In this document: positions 17,828-32,900 of the stretch, in pieces
Layout: every line of letters begins with the position of its first letter
Position numbering within the stretch: the stretch's first letter is position 1
Source: Lepidurus packardi
Lineage: Eukaryota > Arthropoda > Branchiopoda > Notostraca > Triopsidae
Assembly (NCBI GenBank): GCA_023053545.1
Contig: JAKZAN010000001.1
Span: 3,926,565-3,990,564 of the forward strand
Length of the DNA: 64,000 bases
Reading direction: 5' to 3'
The notes under the pieces: generated by a model
Seen by the model: the letters and a program-made list of their open reading frames with translations, nothing else
What the model was told of the DNA's origin: nothing
Databases searched by the model: none
Program-made: the position numbers and the translations under genes

Positions 17828-20800
17828 CTATAGATTTAAAGAACGAGGTTTTAAAGTGCTCAGGTAACTTCTAGCTTGCTCGGTTAAATCCAACTGGTCT
17901 CTGGTTTTGCCGCATGCCACCATTTCCCACCTCACGTCCAACTAAAAAAATAAACCAGAAAAGAAAACCAACTAATTAATAAAATCAAACATTGAAATAT
18001 CTTGCGGATCAAGGCTCATGGTTTAGTGCGAAGAGACAGCGTTATTAATTGTCCAATGCTCGTCACACGATGTTTACGAGTTATTGCGAATCAATAGCCA
18101 AAGTATTCACGGGTAGTGCGGGACAATAGCGTTATTATTTAACAAAAGCGCCAAAACCCCTATAATCCCTCAAATTTGCTTTGTAAAAACTAACCTTGGC
18201 CTTGATTTTGCGCTGTTTGGCCAAATTTTCATCCTCGACACGCCCAAATAAGTCCGTCCATCTCTTCTAATTTACCGATCCAGCACAAACACAAATGAAT
18301 GAACACAAAAAAGGACTTATATTTACCTTGGATTTTTCCGGGCTGTTGCTCAGCTTGTAAATAGTTGTATGAGCCATGCCAGACATGGCTTGCATATCTT
18401 CCGTATCTGGCAGTGTCTCACGTATTATTGAAGGTGGAGAAAACAGCACAGAAGAGTCCCCAACCAAGGATTTGCTCTATAACAAGGAATAAAAAATATA
18501 GCGCAAAAGCTCGTTGATTTTCTTTTCTTTTTCTTACTGGAGTTTCAGGTAAAAGGGCCAACGTTTCCGACATTCCAGGAACGTGAATGTTTCCAGGTGT
18601 GCTCCATGTATGCATAAGAGCTTTCCGAACACGTTTCCCAGGTGAAGGTACATTTTCTTTCCCCGATGAACAACCCATCCCTTCTGAATGATGTCCTGTA
18701 CTCAAATTACTGTGCGGATGACGTCGTTTTCCCGTATCGTAACCACTATCAGCTAACTGGCTCTACAAAATAAAAATTAAATTAAAATGACATCGATACA
18801 GCAATGCACATTTAGCACGTATAGTCTAATTCTAACTTTAGTCTAGAATGAGACCATAACTGTAACAATAAACTTAAAAAATAGAATATGATAATTAATT
18901 AATTAAAGCGATACTTACGTTCACCATGTCTGAATCATAGGACTGATCCTCTTCTTTCTTAATAATCTCTGTCAGATCTTCCAAACAGCGAGTTGGTGTC
19001 TCCAACTATTTAACGACAAAATTTACGTTAATTAAATACTTAAATTCATTAACGTAGTAATAAAGTGGGGAAAATCTACAGGAAACCTACCAAATTATTG
19101 GAAATGCCACCGCGTTTTTCTAAAGCAGCTAAGGCGTCCTTAAAAGGAGTGGGTGTCCTTAATCCGGCGTCTTTGTGCGCAAACATCCGATTGTTCTTGG
19201 GTGTATGGAAATCCTCGGCTAGTTTCCGAGTCCGCTCTGCATTACAGTCTCGAACCATGACCGGTGTAGAGGCACAGCTGGGTTTGTGTTCGGTTGGACT
19301 TTGCGGTTCGATGGACGCGTAAGACCCATTCAAAAACTACACAAAGGACACCAAGAAGCCCACCTCAAGATTAAAATCACCGCACAGAATTTTGAAAATT
19401 CTTCTTTGCCCAAACGTAGGAAAATAAAAATAACTTTTTAAGCACAAAATATATCTCAGTTAAAGGAAATAAAAAATGGAAATAAAATTCCGCTGGAAAT
19501 TATCTCTTAAAAAATACATAAGCATTGAAGAAATGTATTCATTGGTAAAGAAAACGCAAGCAGACCTGAGTAGGATTTGGACAAAGCAGGTTGCAGCAGT
19601 AATCCAGACTAGTTCTTTGAAGTAAAGGCGTAATCCCCACAAGCAAACGAGGACAGCGGCGACCAATCAAAACCCTCCACTTTTTTGGTTTAAAAAAAAG
19701 GAAAGAAAAGAAAAGTGGTTTCCAAACGTCCGCACCAGCAGGCAACACAAGGCAAGCCAAGGAAAAAGTAGAAATAAGAATGTAAAAATAAAAAATGAGA
19801 AGCAGAAATTTTGCAAGAGATCCAAAATAAATTAAGCTTATTCTTACCTGAGAAGGACTGAAAGGCAAAGGTTTGATAGGCGTAGTCGTGTTAGCAGTTT
19901 TCGTGGGAGTCATGTGGAACTGGGATTTATGGGATGGGTACAAGGGTGGGGCGTGGCTTCCGTCTGTGACGTCAAAGGATTCGTGTCCTTCTGATTCGTC
20001 GCCGCGGCCTTTCCGTCGACCTGCACGACGCAAAATGGGCGGTGTCGATAGTTTGCTTTGGTTATGGTCACCTTAAGCGGATTTTTTTAAATTAAGTCAG
20101 CCAAAAAGTATAATTATAATTTTTACTTGATCGCTCCGTGATGCCGTCTGCAATAAAAATTCTTTCCTCCTGCTCCTCTTCTTCCCATGGCTCCAATTCT
20201 GCCAAGGCTTCCGAAAGTAACGCTTGATTTAGTTTACCCGGACTGGAGCTCTCCTGGTTGCTCAATTCACTCAAGTTAATAAACCTAATTTGGAACAAAA
20301 AATTAAATATTAATGTCTTATTATTATCTTTTTCCCTCCTGTTCTGCTTTCTTTTAGAGCTATAAGGTAATGTTTACTGTAAAGGGGACAAAAATCCTTG
20401 AATCTCCTCCACTTGCAATTGAGGAGAATTCACATCTTCACGAGACACGCGGTAAGGGTCATTAAATTGCAGCGGAGGCAATGCGGGACCGTCCATCGGC
20501 TCTGATTTTATCTGGCCAGGCTGTGATAAGTTCATATTAAGTAATTGCGGGAGGGTATGGTGGGCGGGGGGGTTTGCCAACCCCGCAAAAGGCGTGACCG
20601 GGTGACGGTGTGACGTCATCGGTGAGGGTGACGCGTGCGATTGCTCTGACAGCAGACTGAGTGGGCTTGAAAGTGGTGTGAGGGCATGGCTCTGGCTTAA
20701 CTGGGAGTTGGAGTCGTTGTGTAAGTTGAACGTTGGGTTTCCGCCTCTTGGGAACAATTCTGGAGTCTGCCATTTGGACTGTGATGCCTAAATAAATAAA

Positions 20801-23629
20801 TAAAATAACATAGAAAATAAAATGATATAAAACAAATTAAGTAAATAAACTGCATTTGATAAAAAAAGAAAAATGTACTTGTGCCTGGCGTCGCTTCCGT
20901 CGACGGACAGTATCGCTGTTATCGCCTTCGTACTTTTTCTTCATGGCGGAATTCCAGTGGTTCTTGATAGCATTATCTGTGCGTCCAGGCAATAGTTTCG
21001 CGATTTTTGCCCACTGGTTGCCGTACTGCTTATGGGCGTTGTAGATAATGCGATCTTCTTCTTCGGTCCAGGCGCATTTCTTGATTTCGGGGTTCAGATG
21101 GTTGTGCCAACGCTCGCGACATTGTTTGCCGATTCGCCCTTTGAGGTGTTTGGCAATTAGCGTCCACTTCTTGGGCCCGTAACGTTTCACCAATTCCACT
21201 ACCAAATCATCCTCCTAATGAAAGCAACAAATAAAATTAATAAATAAGTGCAAAAAAATACTCATAAACATAAATGCAACAAATAATTGCAGGTATACAT
21301 TCAATTCTGTAAATCACACATTTACGAAATTAACGATATTGAAATGCTCTCCGGGTTTGTGCTGAATTTGTGAAAACATGTCAAAAATCATTTGACTCGT
21401 TTGCTAGAGCCAAATCTCAAAATCTGCACCGTGAAGAAAAAGAAAGAAAAATTCCAGGAGCCTTACAACTCAACAGCTAACAACCATAACTAACCCGTAC
21501 AGGTTCTTAGCGCAAAAATGCGTACCCATCGTCGGCGTAAAAGATGAAAGAGAACTGTAGTACCGTAGAAAACGCTTACATTTCTCTGCAACCCAGTTGA
21601 AAAGGGCCAGAATCCCAATGCTCTCAATGGTAAAAACCCCATTCAAAAGCATCCTTGGTAGTTTTACCCGACACTATCCCTTATTCCTTCTTCTCCTATC
21701 TTGGAATTCAATAGAAATTCTCTCCCCTTGCCTCGGAATCTGGCTCAGGTACAAAATTCTCGTCCAACACTATTCTATTGAATCGGTCAAAGGGAAACAG
21801 CTTTTCACTTCTTTCCGGTCATGCCCCTCCTCCTCAGCCTCCTACTATTCCCCCTCTATCATCCACCTCAACCCCTCTTGGGATACTGTTAATCTTCATT
21901 ACAGCTTCCTTTTCCAAAATCTCCCCTCCTTTTTGTATACCAAATACAAATAAAAAAAAGTTACGTAGTAAAACTTTTCATTCGTATTCAGATTTCCCCT
22001 CCTGCGACCTCTTCAGTTTTTTCTTATTTCTTTTTTTCTTGTTGTCCCGAGGTGATAGTGTCTTACTGAATTGAATTGGTAATCTTTCCCACGACACGGA
22101 CAGGATGCGAGACATGAACGACAGGAGCAAAGGATCCTCATCCTTCCCCAGGTAAGAAGAAGCTGCCGACAAAAGTACCCCAAATTACAAGTAGATATGT
22201 AACAAGAGTGTGAGAAATGGCAAAAATTTGAGGCACCAAAGGGATTTGAGAAGGAGAGGGCGGTTGGGATCCCGCATACCCATACATAAACGTCTAAAAG
22301 GCCTTACAAGCGTTTTAAGACGAAAAACTGGGTCAATGATTTTGCGAAAAATATAGAAGATATTTCCAAAAAATATTGTAGTAATAAATAATTGAAAGAT
22401 TACTTTTATAGAGCAGAGTTTGAACCTAATTTTGCAGAATAAAGGTTAACCTATACTATCAATTTTAAGGTTCAGGGAAACGCGATTCAATGAAAATGTG
22501 TTCGGGTCGATCTTACGGAAAATATAGCGGATATTTTGCGACAATAAAAGCAGGGAAAACTAACAACTAGGAAAAAGTTAACTTCCGTCCAGTACATTTG
22601 CTACCGCAATGTTGTCAGTGCTGAGTAAATACAATTGGGAATTCTAATTTTCAAGAGCTTCATACTGTAAGATTAGCTAAAAATGCTGAACGAATTTGCC
22701 AAAGTTTTAAACATTGTTTTTACAACAAAGTTATTAAATAATTACGTGGTACATTTGACCTTTTTTTAAATTCTCGCAAAAAAATCTAACTTCCTTTTCC
22801 ACGACGATTTCGCTAAACCTCTACTGGTTTTGCAAAACTTCCATCAAAACCCTGTGCTATATTAACGAGCCATTTAGCTTTCCCTCCTTTCAAATCACTC
22901 GACTTTGTTAGTTTAAGCTCAACCCTTCCCTGTTCTCCCCCATTCCGCAAGCATGTAAAGGTCGCGAATGTAAGAATTCGCAAAACTATTTAATAATCAC
23001 CTCTTTCGTCCATGGACCTTTGACCAGCTCAGGGTTAACTACTTTGGTCCATCGTTGCTGACACAAAACATCACTTCGGTCTGGGAAATTCTGCGCAATA
23101 ATTTCCCATTTTTCTCCATGTGAATCAACCATCCGTTTGAGCAATTCATCCTGAGGAGAGAAAAAAATATTTCCAAAAATTCATTAATTAAACTGATAAC
23201 CTTCCAATACTCCCAACATCAATGTTAATGCCCCCAACCTCCTTCAACAAAGAAAAATTTTGTGGTCAAAGACACAGAAACACCATCTATAAGTCATTAA
23301 ACTCAAAAATAAAGAAAACAAAATTCCTCGCGACCAAAAATCGATTAATAATACTATACCTCATATTTGGTCCATTTCCCACGATTAATCTGTTTCCTCG
23401 CTGTTCCGTTGGCGGTACTGAGCGGAGTGTGTGAAGAAGGATATCCTTGGTTACTATCCAAATCCATGACTCCGTACTGCGCGTATGAATCGGTGGTCGC
23501 CGAATCCGAGAAGTCCGAATCATTAAAATCGTCATTATCACTTGCTCCACTTTCCTCCGGATACACGTCCATTTCCGACTTTACGTTCATATCCCTTTCC
23601 CGAAGCGTGACCTGGCCAGGCCAATGCAT
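17828..23629 (-). CDS. Myb: Myb transcription factor with three Myb repeats
   Basis: Sequence-specific nuclear transcription factor of the animal c-/A-/B-Myb family, whose members act at cell-cycle genes. Coding exons, high to low: 23360-23629, 23001-23150, 20879-21214, 20378-20787, 20127-20284, 19848-20071, 19091-19336, 18919-19005, 18538-18762, 18327-18476, 18195-18263, 17828-17941; 2439 bases, 812 aa. R1 begins with [16 protein letters not shown]2 with [21 protein letters not shown]3 with [35 protein letters not shown] closes R3. The C-terminal half carries the animal Myb motifs [15 protein letters not shown] and [12 protein letters not shown] and ends at TAG. The acidic N-terminal region precedes R1. 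The start is uncertain: the ATG at 23629 opens the frame, but CCAG just inside the exon could be an acceptor for an upstream exon. It looks intact. Confidence 0.93.
21215..23000 (-). other. Myb intron between R1/R2 and R2/R3 exons
   Basis: The longest Myb intron (1.8 kb), between the exon ending GPWTKE and the exon starting EDDLVVEL. It is AT-rich. Between 22320 and 22550 a short phrase (GAAAAATATAGAAGATATTT and a variant) occurs twice, suggesting an old duplication or repeat. No coding content is supported; open frames at 21597-22074 are pyrimidine-rich and look spurious. Confidence 0.7.
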
Positions 23630-26600
23630 AATATATTAAACTTTAGCAAAATGTTCGAAAATATTCAGTCACTCGAATTTTTTTTTAAAGAAAACACATG
23701 TGAAACTCTCTGTGTGCCTATCTAGACTGAATAATGGCGCCCAAAGTAAAGCCTCACACGGGAGGAGTTTACGGAAACACAATAGAAGCGACGCTTACCC
23801 CCCCCCCCCCCCTCTCCCCTAAGGGTAACCTTTAGACGAGCAGCTGCTAGCTTGCTGCCTTCTGGGTGTTTGCTGGGGGGCAAATGTTGATAGTATGGGG
23901 ACCAGGGGAAGTGTATGGGGTCAGCAATGTATCGTGGTTACGACGGATACGGATACCGATACAGACGACAACGACGAGAAAGAAGACTAGGGCACAACGA
24001 GGAATCTTTTGTCTCGGTTTGGGGCTTTCTCGGTCTCGGGGCTGGTTTGCTTTCTGAGACAGGAAACTTAAGGAGCTACAGGAAGACCACCTGTCCCATA
24101 CGTGCATAATTACTAGCGCAGCACGTGTCTCTTGACTGGGCAAAGACTAGCCCGCACGTCTGGGAGATACGGGATCGGAAGGGAACAGCTGCTGGGGGAC
24201 GGGTAACGTGTCAAGACAACATACTAAGACTTAATTTTGAAGATACTTGGGTAAAAAGGAGTTGTATAAGAGAATAGGATGAATTAGGTGTTTCCTTCTT
24301 TTTTGGCGAGGGGGGGAGGGGTATTGAGCTGAAATTAATATTTAACATAAAGTTTAGCGAAATCAGTGTAGCAAAGGGCGAACTTTTGGAAATGTTAGGG
24401 TAACACTGATACTAATCTAGAAGACTGGAATAGAAAGTGATGACTTCTTACAAATTTTCGCGAGACATGTGTCCAAGTTTTTGTGAATGAAAACTTGTAA
24501 TAGCACAGAGGCCAGTAATAAGCAAGTTTCAATTTCTTCAATTGTTTAATTTTTTATCTAATATTTTAATAGCAGTCGAAACTTAAAAAACATCTACAAT
24601 TTATTAGCTTTTTAGGCTCCAAATATGTTTTGAACCCATTCTTCACAAAACATTAGGTAAATCTAGACAGAAAAGAAGGCGTAAGATGAGCAGTATAAAG
24701 GTAGAGCGACTCTTTTTGGATTCAAAAGAAAAGTCTTGACCAGAACTTGGGGCGGAAATAAGCTAAACAAAAGGGACCGGATGCTTCAGGTGGCCGTCGC
24801 GGCGCTACTTAGGGTCAATTTAGGCGGGAGATAACCGGAAATGGAAACAGGAGAAGTTTCTTCGTTTTTATGTTTCCTTTAACGAAATACTTTGCGTGAT
24901 ATAAGAAAAATTAACGAGAGGAAGTCACAAGTGTGTTTTTTTACGATTCTTTTTCCTGGACAAACGACAGGTGTGAAAGGGAAGGGGGAAGGGAGGGGGC
25001 AATGAGTCGCTGATGTGGCAGCTGCTCTGCTACGTATGTTGTGTCTTGTGCGTAACTTTTACTCTTTGTGCTGAGAGAAAATCAATAGTTCTGCCAAGTA
25101 CCAACCCAAAGTAGGAATAGGATTCTGAATTTCGAGATGAAAAATTACTGTCGAATCGGGAAGAATGCCCTTTTCTTGGCTCGGAGGCTAAAAAGAAATG
25201 AGGACTTCATTTTAATGAGATACCTTCGTCATGCTCATTTGCATATTGCCTACCATTTGGGAGTCCAAGAATGAAGACCAGACTACTCCCAGGCTAGTGA
25301 TGTAATTTGCTTGTCCTTCAAAAAAGGTGAGGTTCTGGCTCCCAGCCAAGGATTTGAATTCCTTTTACACCTCCCCCAACAGAAATTTGGTTCTGATTTC
25401 TCTTGAAATTTAAACCGATGATTTTACATCCATATTCGTGATGTTCTAGACTATTGTGGACATTTAACTTTACTACTTAGATGGATTTTCGGCAAGATTT
25501 GCTACTTTGCAAGTGCCCTAAGATTGTTTAAAACTTTTCCTGTTTTAAAATCACTTGTAACATAACAGAAAGTTGTATAAGGAATATAGCTTAATATTAG
25601 ATATTAAGTTCTTCTAAAATTAGTTATTTTGTATATGAGTTGAGAGATCTAGTACCAATCCAAATCTATGGAACTCATGTGCGGTAATGGGGAACGATCG
25701 ACAAACACGAAAGCCGAAGATCGAAAAACGCCACAATACAAAACACTTTCGTTTCTCCCAAGAGAAACTTGTTGGGAGGTTTGGAAAGCACTGCTCTGCT
25801 GAATGAACAAAACCCCTTGAGAAAACGATCTGAAAGGGTTCTTGTTTGGATTAGTATCTGGCTAATTGTTATTCTGTACGACGAGGTAAGGAATTAAACG
25901 TGACAGGTCAAAACCGTCGCTTTTGGCGTGCTTCACACAATACTTGTTTCTGGAATTATATAAAATATAGAACTTACCCAACTTGATTGATGATTGAACG
26001 GAGACAATGTGTTATGCTGTACTATACTGCATGTTTATAAACCAACTTGCAAAAGGTGTAAACAGATATAAACGCTAAATGTCTTGAATTTGATATTCAA
26101 TGTTGACAAGCCCAGGCTAAGGTGGGGATAAACATACAACAAGGGCAAGGGCGCCAATCGGCCAGATAAAGCCGATGGGAAACCGCGAACAGTGTACCGA
26201 AGGCTAGGTGGTTATCCAGTCCCAAAATAGATGGTGCCAGGAGATGCGAATAACTCAAAATTGGTGCGGAAAATTATATTAGCGGCAAATTCAAACCACA
26301 CAATCGGGTACGGTGCACAATTTCCACACTGTAAATGTTTTAAATCTATAACACGTTACAGTTAACGATTAAAATGTGTTTATATTTTGAATCTTGAATC
26401 TTCGGATAAAATAAAACTAGCTCCCAAGTTTTAAGATTCACGGAAAACTGTTAGATTAAAGGGGATTGTTGTTTTTCCTGTATATCACAGTTAAGAATGA
26501 TAAACAATCGGTGGGATGACACAAATCATTTACACCCCACACTCACAAAATTAACACTCATAACGAATATTCCACTTTTCATGTACCCAAATCTCCCAAA

Positions 26601-26959
26601 ACCAAACAAAGAAGAAAACAAAAATATACAGGCAGGACATCACAAGAGGAGCCGCTAACCACCAAATCACGAAATTGGGGGAAAACACTACTTTTTCCAC
26701 ATATTAGTCTTTCTCGGTTTATCATTTATGGTCACTAACGATCCCACTAATTTCTTTTCTCCTGTTTTCCTTACTTTTGTCAGGTTTTCAAACCGAACTT
26801 TCCTTTTTGGAAGCAAGAAGAGGTGATCCAGGTATGACACTCGACGCAGAACTAAGAGGCGTGGTCCAATGCGGCATCCGAGGCAAGGTGTTACTACCGT
26901 ATGCCAATCCCGACTCGTATTCCTGCTTCTATAATAAGGATTCCTGTCAAATATGTAAG
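23630..26959. other. Noncoding region between Myb and the sidestep-like gene
   Basis: This 3.3-kb region should contain the Myb promoter and 5' UTR at its left end and the 3' UTR of the sidestep-like gene at its right end. It holds a 15-base C homopolymer (23798-23812) and several CpG-containing patches near 23700-24200. No conserved open frame was found on either strand. Confidence 0.6.
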
Positions 26960-29900
26960 TCAAAGTGAATTAAACGACAAAGATGGCTTTACCCAGCGCG
27001 TCTTCCTCCCTAACGTCGCTGCCTCACCCAAGGTAGGGACGGGGCCTATATACGGGGCGTGAGGCGCTACAGCTAATGGATGACTGAGCAACAAGCCACC
27101 CGGACCCGATCCAGGATGACTACTTAATTGCCTGCAATAATTTGGCGGCAAATCGGCCAAAAGCGCGGCTAAGGGAGGGGCACGGCCTTGCATCAGCAAC
27201 TCTTCTTCTAGGAAAACAATCACAAAATTTACATAAATCAACAGTTTTCGTCTCGAGTCATTTACTGCATGTCCATGTCCATGAACTGAACTGAGTAATT
27301 TTTTGTCTAATTTTACTCCGAACAAATGGTAATTCAGTTTTTTTCCCACATATAAAACGAAAATAACGCCGTTTATAGACTTCGTCTGCGAAGGTTGCAT
27401 TAGGCTATTGGTCCTTTCATACGGTATGGTGTCCTTGAGGTCTATTGCTTTTATAGAAGAAACCACTTCTTAACCATTTGAAGGGCTGTTAAACAATTTC
27501 AACGTCAACTTTAGGGGTGGGAAATATCAAAACAATGAAAATTGCATATGGAAGGCGAATGTTTATGCCGCACTATAACGGCCAAAAAAAAAAACGGCGC
27601 CAAGTATGTTACCAAAGGACAATAAATTCAAAAGGAAATTACCCCTGGGAGGAATGAGGTCCGGATTCCGTTCATCGTCCAGAAGAACAGTGGAGGCGTG
27701 TCCCAAGACAGAATTCCCACCCCCGGAACTAGCAGGGGTGTGGCTTCGTTGATCAGCTTTAAACATCAGCATGGTTTCCGAGCAACCCGCTTGGGTCATG
27801 TCCGTTGATAAGGAATGGGAGTGACACCCCGTCGAACGTAACCTAAGGCCCATTCGTCTCTGTCTCCTGCACCGTAATTTTAGGGCCAAAACTAGGAGTA
27901 ACGCGAGGAGCAAGAGGGCAGAAAAAGTGCCCACGACCATTGCCAAGATAGGGGTGAAGGCCAAGAGTGATGAAGAGGCGGTTGTTGGGTTGACGGAGCG
28001 GTTCCGATCCGCCAGCTCCGTGTTCTTTTGTGTCTCAGGAGGTCGCAAGGTCACCAAACGCCACGTGGTTAGAGCTGAATGACCTTTCGCGTTCACAGCA
28101 TACATGCGAGCTTCGTATTGTGTGTCAGGTTGCAAACCGCGTACCAAGAACGACGGCTTTGCACTGGTCATGTTCGCGTGCAAAACCGGTCCACCATTTT
28201 CCTCCAACAACGGGGCGAACACTTGCAGGAAGAAAACCTGGGGCAGACCGCCACTGAACCCTTCCAAGCAAGAAAGAAGCAACGAATCTGTCGACTGGTG
28301 CGAAACGGTACAATTGCTGACAGGATCTGGCTTTTCTGTAACTCAAAACGAATTTAATAAGCCCACATACACTAGTAATAAGCACATTAACATCTATTTG
28401 ACATATTCTCAATTCAAACGTCAAAAGACTCGAGGATGTTGAAACCGCACCTCCACATCGTTGTGCGGTTTAGGGGAGGGCCTTAGCCTACAACGCTGTT
28501 TTCACGATCTTTTCGGACCATTTCTAGGCAAAGATCAATAAGCGGGTGTTTCGAAAACGAGCGGTATTTAGAAAAATAAACAAAGAAACTACGTTTACAA
28601 ATGACAGTTTCTGAACTTAACGAAAAACTGTAAAATGGGCGCGTTTTATACAAAGCCACGCAAGTTATCCAATCCGAACTACTAAAATGAGTTACGAAGC
28701 TTAAAAAGTGAGCAAAATAAGTTCTAATGAGTAATCTGACATTTATAAGGATAATGATAACCTTTAAGGACCATTAAAAAGGGATGTAAAATGAATGGCC
28801 TTACCAGCGGGAATGACGTGGAACACGCAAGCTTGGACCTGGGGACCCACCGAGTTACTCGCCCAGCACAAAACGGCCCCAAAATCTAGATCGGTGGAGG
28901 GCAAGTACGTCGCGACGGAACGAGGTCCTTCAGAGGTGTAAGTGCCTGCCGGCACTTCCGCCAATCCGGCGGACACATTTAAAGCCCAGCGAAAAATCAA
29001 CCCTTTCACCGGATTACTTTCCACATCGCACACAATACGCGCCTCCTCCAGTCTCGCTACGCCGTATACCCTCGCCTGGCCCGACTTACACACCGGAGCA
29101 TCTGCAAAATAAGTGGAAACCATAGTCAACAACAACGCCACGCGTCCTAATACCAAATTTCCCTTCAAAATCAAAATAAAAGGTTAAGATCAAGACGCAA
29201 ACCCCCAAAAGGAGATAAAAGGCTAAGTGAATATGATGGGCAAGCTTTTGTTTAGAGATCTTCCAAGTCCCCTTCCACAAGAGCCGCCGAAACCACCCTC
29301 TTCTGGGTGACGATAGATAAAGCCAAGACTCAAGTTCTCTGGGGAAATTCCGACAGATTCTTAAGGAAGAAAGTTGGAGGAAACCTTGAGGGACTTAACG
29401 TTGAGAGAAAAGGGAGGAAGGAAGAAAGAAGAGGGGGGGAGAGGATAGATGTACACCGCGGAATATCATTCCCAAAGACCGTGACAGACAGACGGCTTTT
29501 GATAGGGAAAAAAGCCAGAGATTGACTTGGCATATGTAGGAAACATGGGAGAGAAATTGGTGGGGAAAAGTTTGGGCTGTTTAACGGTATTAACCCTTCA
29601 AAACTTACACTTGACGTCGAGGAGAAGCCAATCGGATTCCGTGTCTCCTTCGCGGTTGTATGCCACGCAGCGATATCTGCCGGCGGAGAGTCTCGACACA
29701 CGTTGAAGGACCAAACTTTGATTAGAAACGATCACGCCTCCACTTACATTATGCAACAGCTTCTTGTCCTGTATAGTTTTTTTCACAATCACCCCAACGA
29801 TGAAGAAAAAGAGAAAAAAATTGGATTAGGGAACCCTCGAAACCAAACGGTTAAAAAATTGGGGTTTAGTATTCTAAGGGAAGCAGCTTTATTCAATTTG

Positions 29901-32900
29901 CATCGACCCTAATCCGACCCTGTTTTCCCTTACAGAAATCCTTATAAATGCAAGCAAAATAAAAAGAAAAGAAAACATTTATTTTCTGCTTGGAAACGCG
30001 CTGGCACTGAAACAAAAAGTTCGAGAAAAGGGAAAGAAATATATCAAGAACTTGCGTTGTGGATCCATTCGATTTTTGTAACAGGTGGATTCGCGTGGAC
30101 TTGGCAGTCAAAATAAACGTCTTCGCCTTCTTTGATGTTGTCGCCTTGTAAATTACTGCCCAATTGCAGGTGAACTCTGGGTCGGTCTATAAGAAAGCTT
30201 GATTAATTCCCTGTTTTTAAATTAGGTTTATTATGCATTCTTCTGAGGGAGGTAATGTTATGTTAGTGAATACAAACCACTTGACTCGTCACTCTGAGCC
30301 AATTTGGCAGAGATGGTATCACAATCCATCCAAGTCAGTTTTATAAAATTGTATGGTTATAGTTTTGCTCATTTCTGACTTGAACACAGTAAACACTTGT
30401 TAAATAACTATTCAAAGTACGGACATCTTACTGATTTCGAAGCATTTACACAGATTAAGATATCTTAGCTTTAAAATTTAGGAGTATGTAACGGTAGGTG
30501 TATCGCATTACTGTATAGGAAAAGAATATAAACAAATTGAAATACAAACTTCGTTCCACATTTGTTTGAATCGCCGTTCACGAGTTACGTGGCATACCAA
30601 CTTTGGGATATGACGTCATACCTGTGATACGGCGTGGCTTTCGTTCTTGACCTTATCGTTAGTTTTGAATTATACCGTATGATTACAGCAACAAACAAGA
30701 ACAGAACAATAAACTCTCGGGTACCATGGCTAAAGATTAATTGTGCAATAAAAGTGAAGTGACTGTTATAAGCATTGTCCACAGAAAGCCTTTGATGAAG
30801 AATGTATACATTAAAAAGCTAATGTAAGCAGTAATTTACAATATCATTATAGTACAAAAGCTCTTCCTCTTGAATAAATAGCATAAATTGAAAGTATACA
30901 ACTTATTTAAGAGTAAAGCGTAAATGAATGCATTTTGCTTAGTCTTAAAACCCTTTAAATTAAGTTACTAAATTAAAATGAGATCGCCTAGATGACAAAC
31001 ACTATTATATGATCTTTTTTACCGAAAAGAAATAGAAAGCTTGAAAAAGAGGGAGTTTCAGGATGGGAGGGTGGAAAGGTGTATTTTTAAAAAGAAAACT
31101 TACACTGGATTGCCAAAGTCCTTGAATCTTCCAAAACCGCTTCTTCTAGGGTCTCATAGGCGTGGCCTGGGATCCATAGCGGATTCCGGACACGGCAAGT
31201 AATAACTCTGCCGGTATCTTCTAACCCCGGCGTCCATTGCAACACGCCCCAGGACGTCTCATTCCCGCCTTCTCCTCCCTGTTTTATTTGTGGTGGAAAG
31301 TTTCCAATCAAACGCATGGGAAGAAAACAAATAAATTATACAGGGGACCAACTGCTGCTTTATCTATTACTTTCTCTTCTTTTTTCTTTTCTCTCCCCCT
31401 GAACTCCTCCGTACATACATACACCCACAAACAAAAAGTTTACCCATGGAAAAAGACATTTTTGGGTATTTGAATGCCAGTCACAGAGTTTAAGGAGAAC
31501 AAAAAAAAGCACATCATTCTCCAGGGAGTCTTGTGGTTGCACAAGGCTGTGTTGGTTTCATCTTAGCGATGGACTTTTTATTGAGAAGTGTCCATCACCT
31601 TGTCACTCTATGAAAAGAGCCATTTTTGTGCCATTTTCGTTCTTGGGGATAGATAAAAATCGAGTTTACAGTGAAGCTGGATTGCTCCTAGTCTTAGTAA
31701 CGTCTACTAAAAGCAAAGAAAAAGGTTTCCGAGCTCACTTTCTTCTATCAAAAAAGATTGAAAATGATCGAGAATTACTGATTCTGTTTTTGCAATGGAT
31801 TTCCAAGGATTTTTTCAAATCTTAAGAAATAAGAATATGAACAAAAAAGTAAATGTATTATTTAAAATTTTACGGACGGAAATATGCGATAAGACAATTA
31901 GAAGTTATTAAGGGAAAATTACCATAGCTGGTGCTTCTGCCACCAGATGGCCGTCGCGTAGCCAGGCAATTAAGGGCGGGGGGCGTGACCCTCGCGTCAG
32001 ACATGTCAGCGTCACCGGCTTGCCAGCAGAAAGGGGCGTGTCTGCACCCACCAACCGAACATCCAGTGGTTTAACTATTTAGAAAACAAAAAAGAAAATG
32101 CGATAGATTAAGCAAAACTTCCCAACTTCTTCTTTAAAAAATAGCTTTCTTGGCTTTCTGCCTGAACTTTTTTTGCCATTAAATTGCTTCAGCAATATAT
32201 TACCTAGTTTTTGTACATCAGCCTTTATAAGTAACTATTTAGTTTACAAACAACCTGACAAACAATTTCCCGGCTTGAATATTTATTGCCGCTCCCTGAT
32301 TTAAAAGAAATAGGCGACGCTATTTTGTAGGTCTCAATATCTGTTGAAATATTTGCAACTTTTTGCGAGATAAACTCCTAAAATGCTTGCAAAAATTGCT
32401 GACCAAATATTAAAAAAATATTGTCTATTTTAATAAGCTCGATAAAACTATTTCAAGGTTGACAACTATTACTAAGGTTCAACTGTAAAAATTGTTACCA
32501 AAAAAAATCTGGGTATCCGTATCCCCTACATTGCTGTCAACAGAATATTTGCAAACTGGAAAATTTACTAACGTTTAAATGGTCTAACTAGTTATCTGCA
32601 ATCCCATTGCTCTTTACCCCTAGATTACTGACAAGAGATTTCGGAAGAAATCGTTTAAAATTTTTTGCACTAATTAAACCTTTCACGCTAAATAGCCGAG
32701 GACGCTCAAAGGCCTAAATCATTCATAAATCATAAATCATAGGCCTATTAAATCATTCGTGAAATACCCTTAGTAATTGCAGTAGAGTGGACACAATCTA
32801 AAGGAACGCAGTACATTGCAATCCGCTTATTTGAATAGGCTCGGGACCGGACGGACCGCATTCAAATATGCGGAAAATTAAAAAAATCCAAAGCTACCTT

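Noticed and set aside
29307-29525. Open frame in purine-rich intron sequence
   Set aside because: Purine-rich composition suppresses stops; no conserved content.
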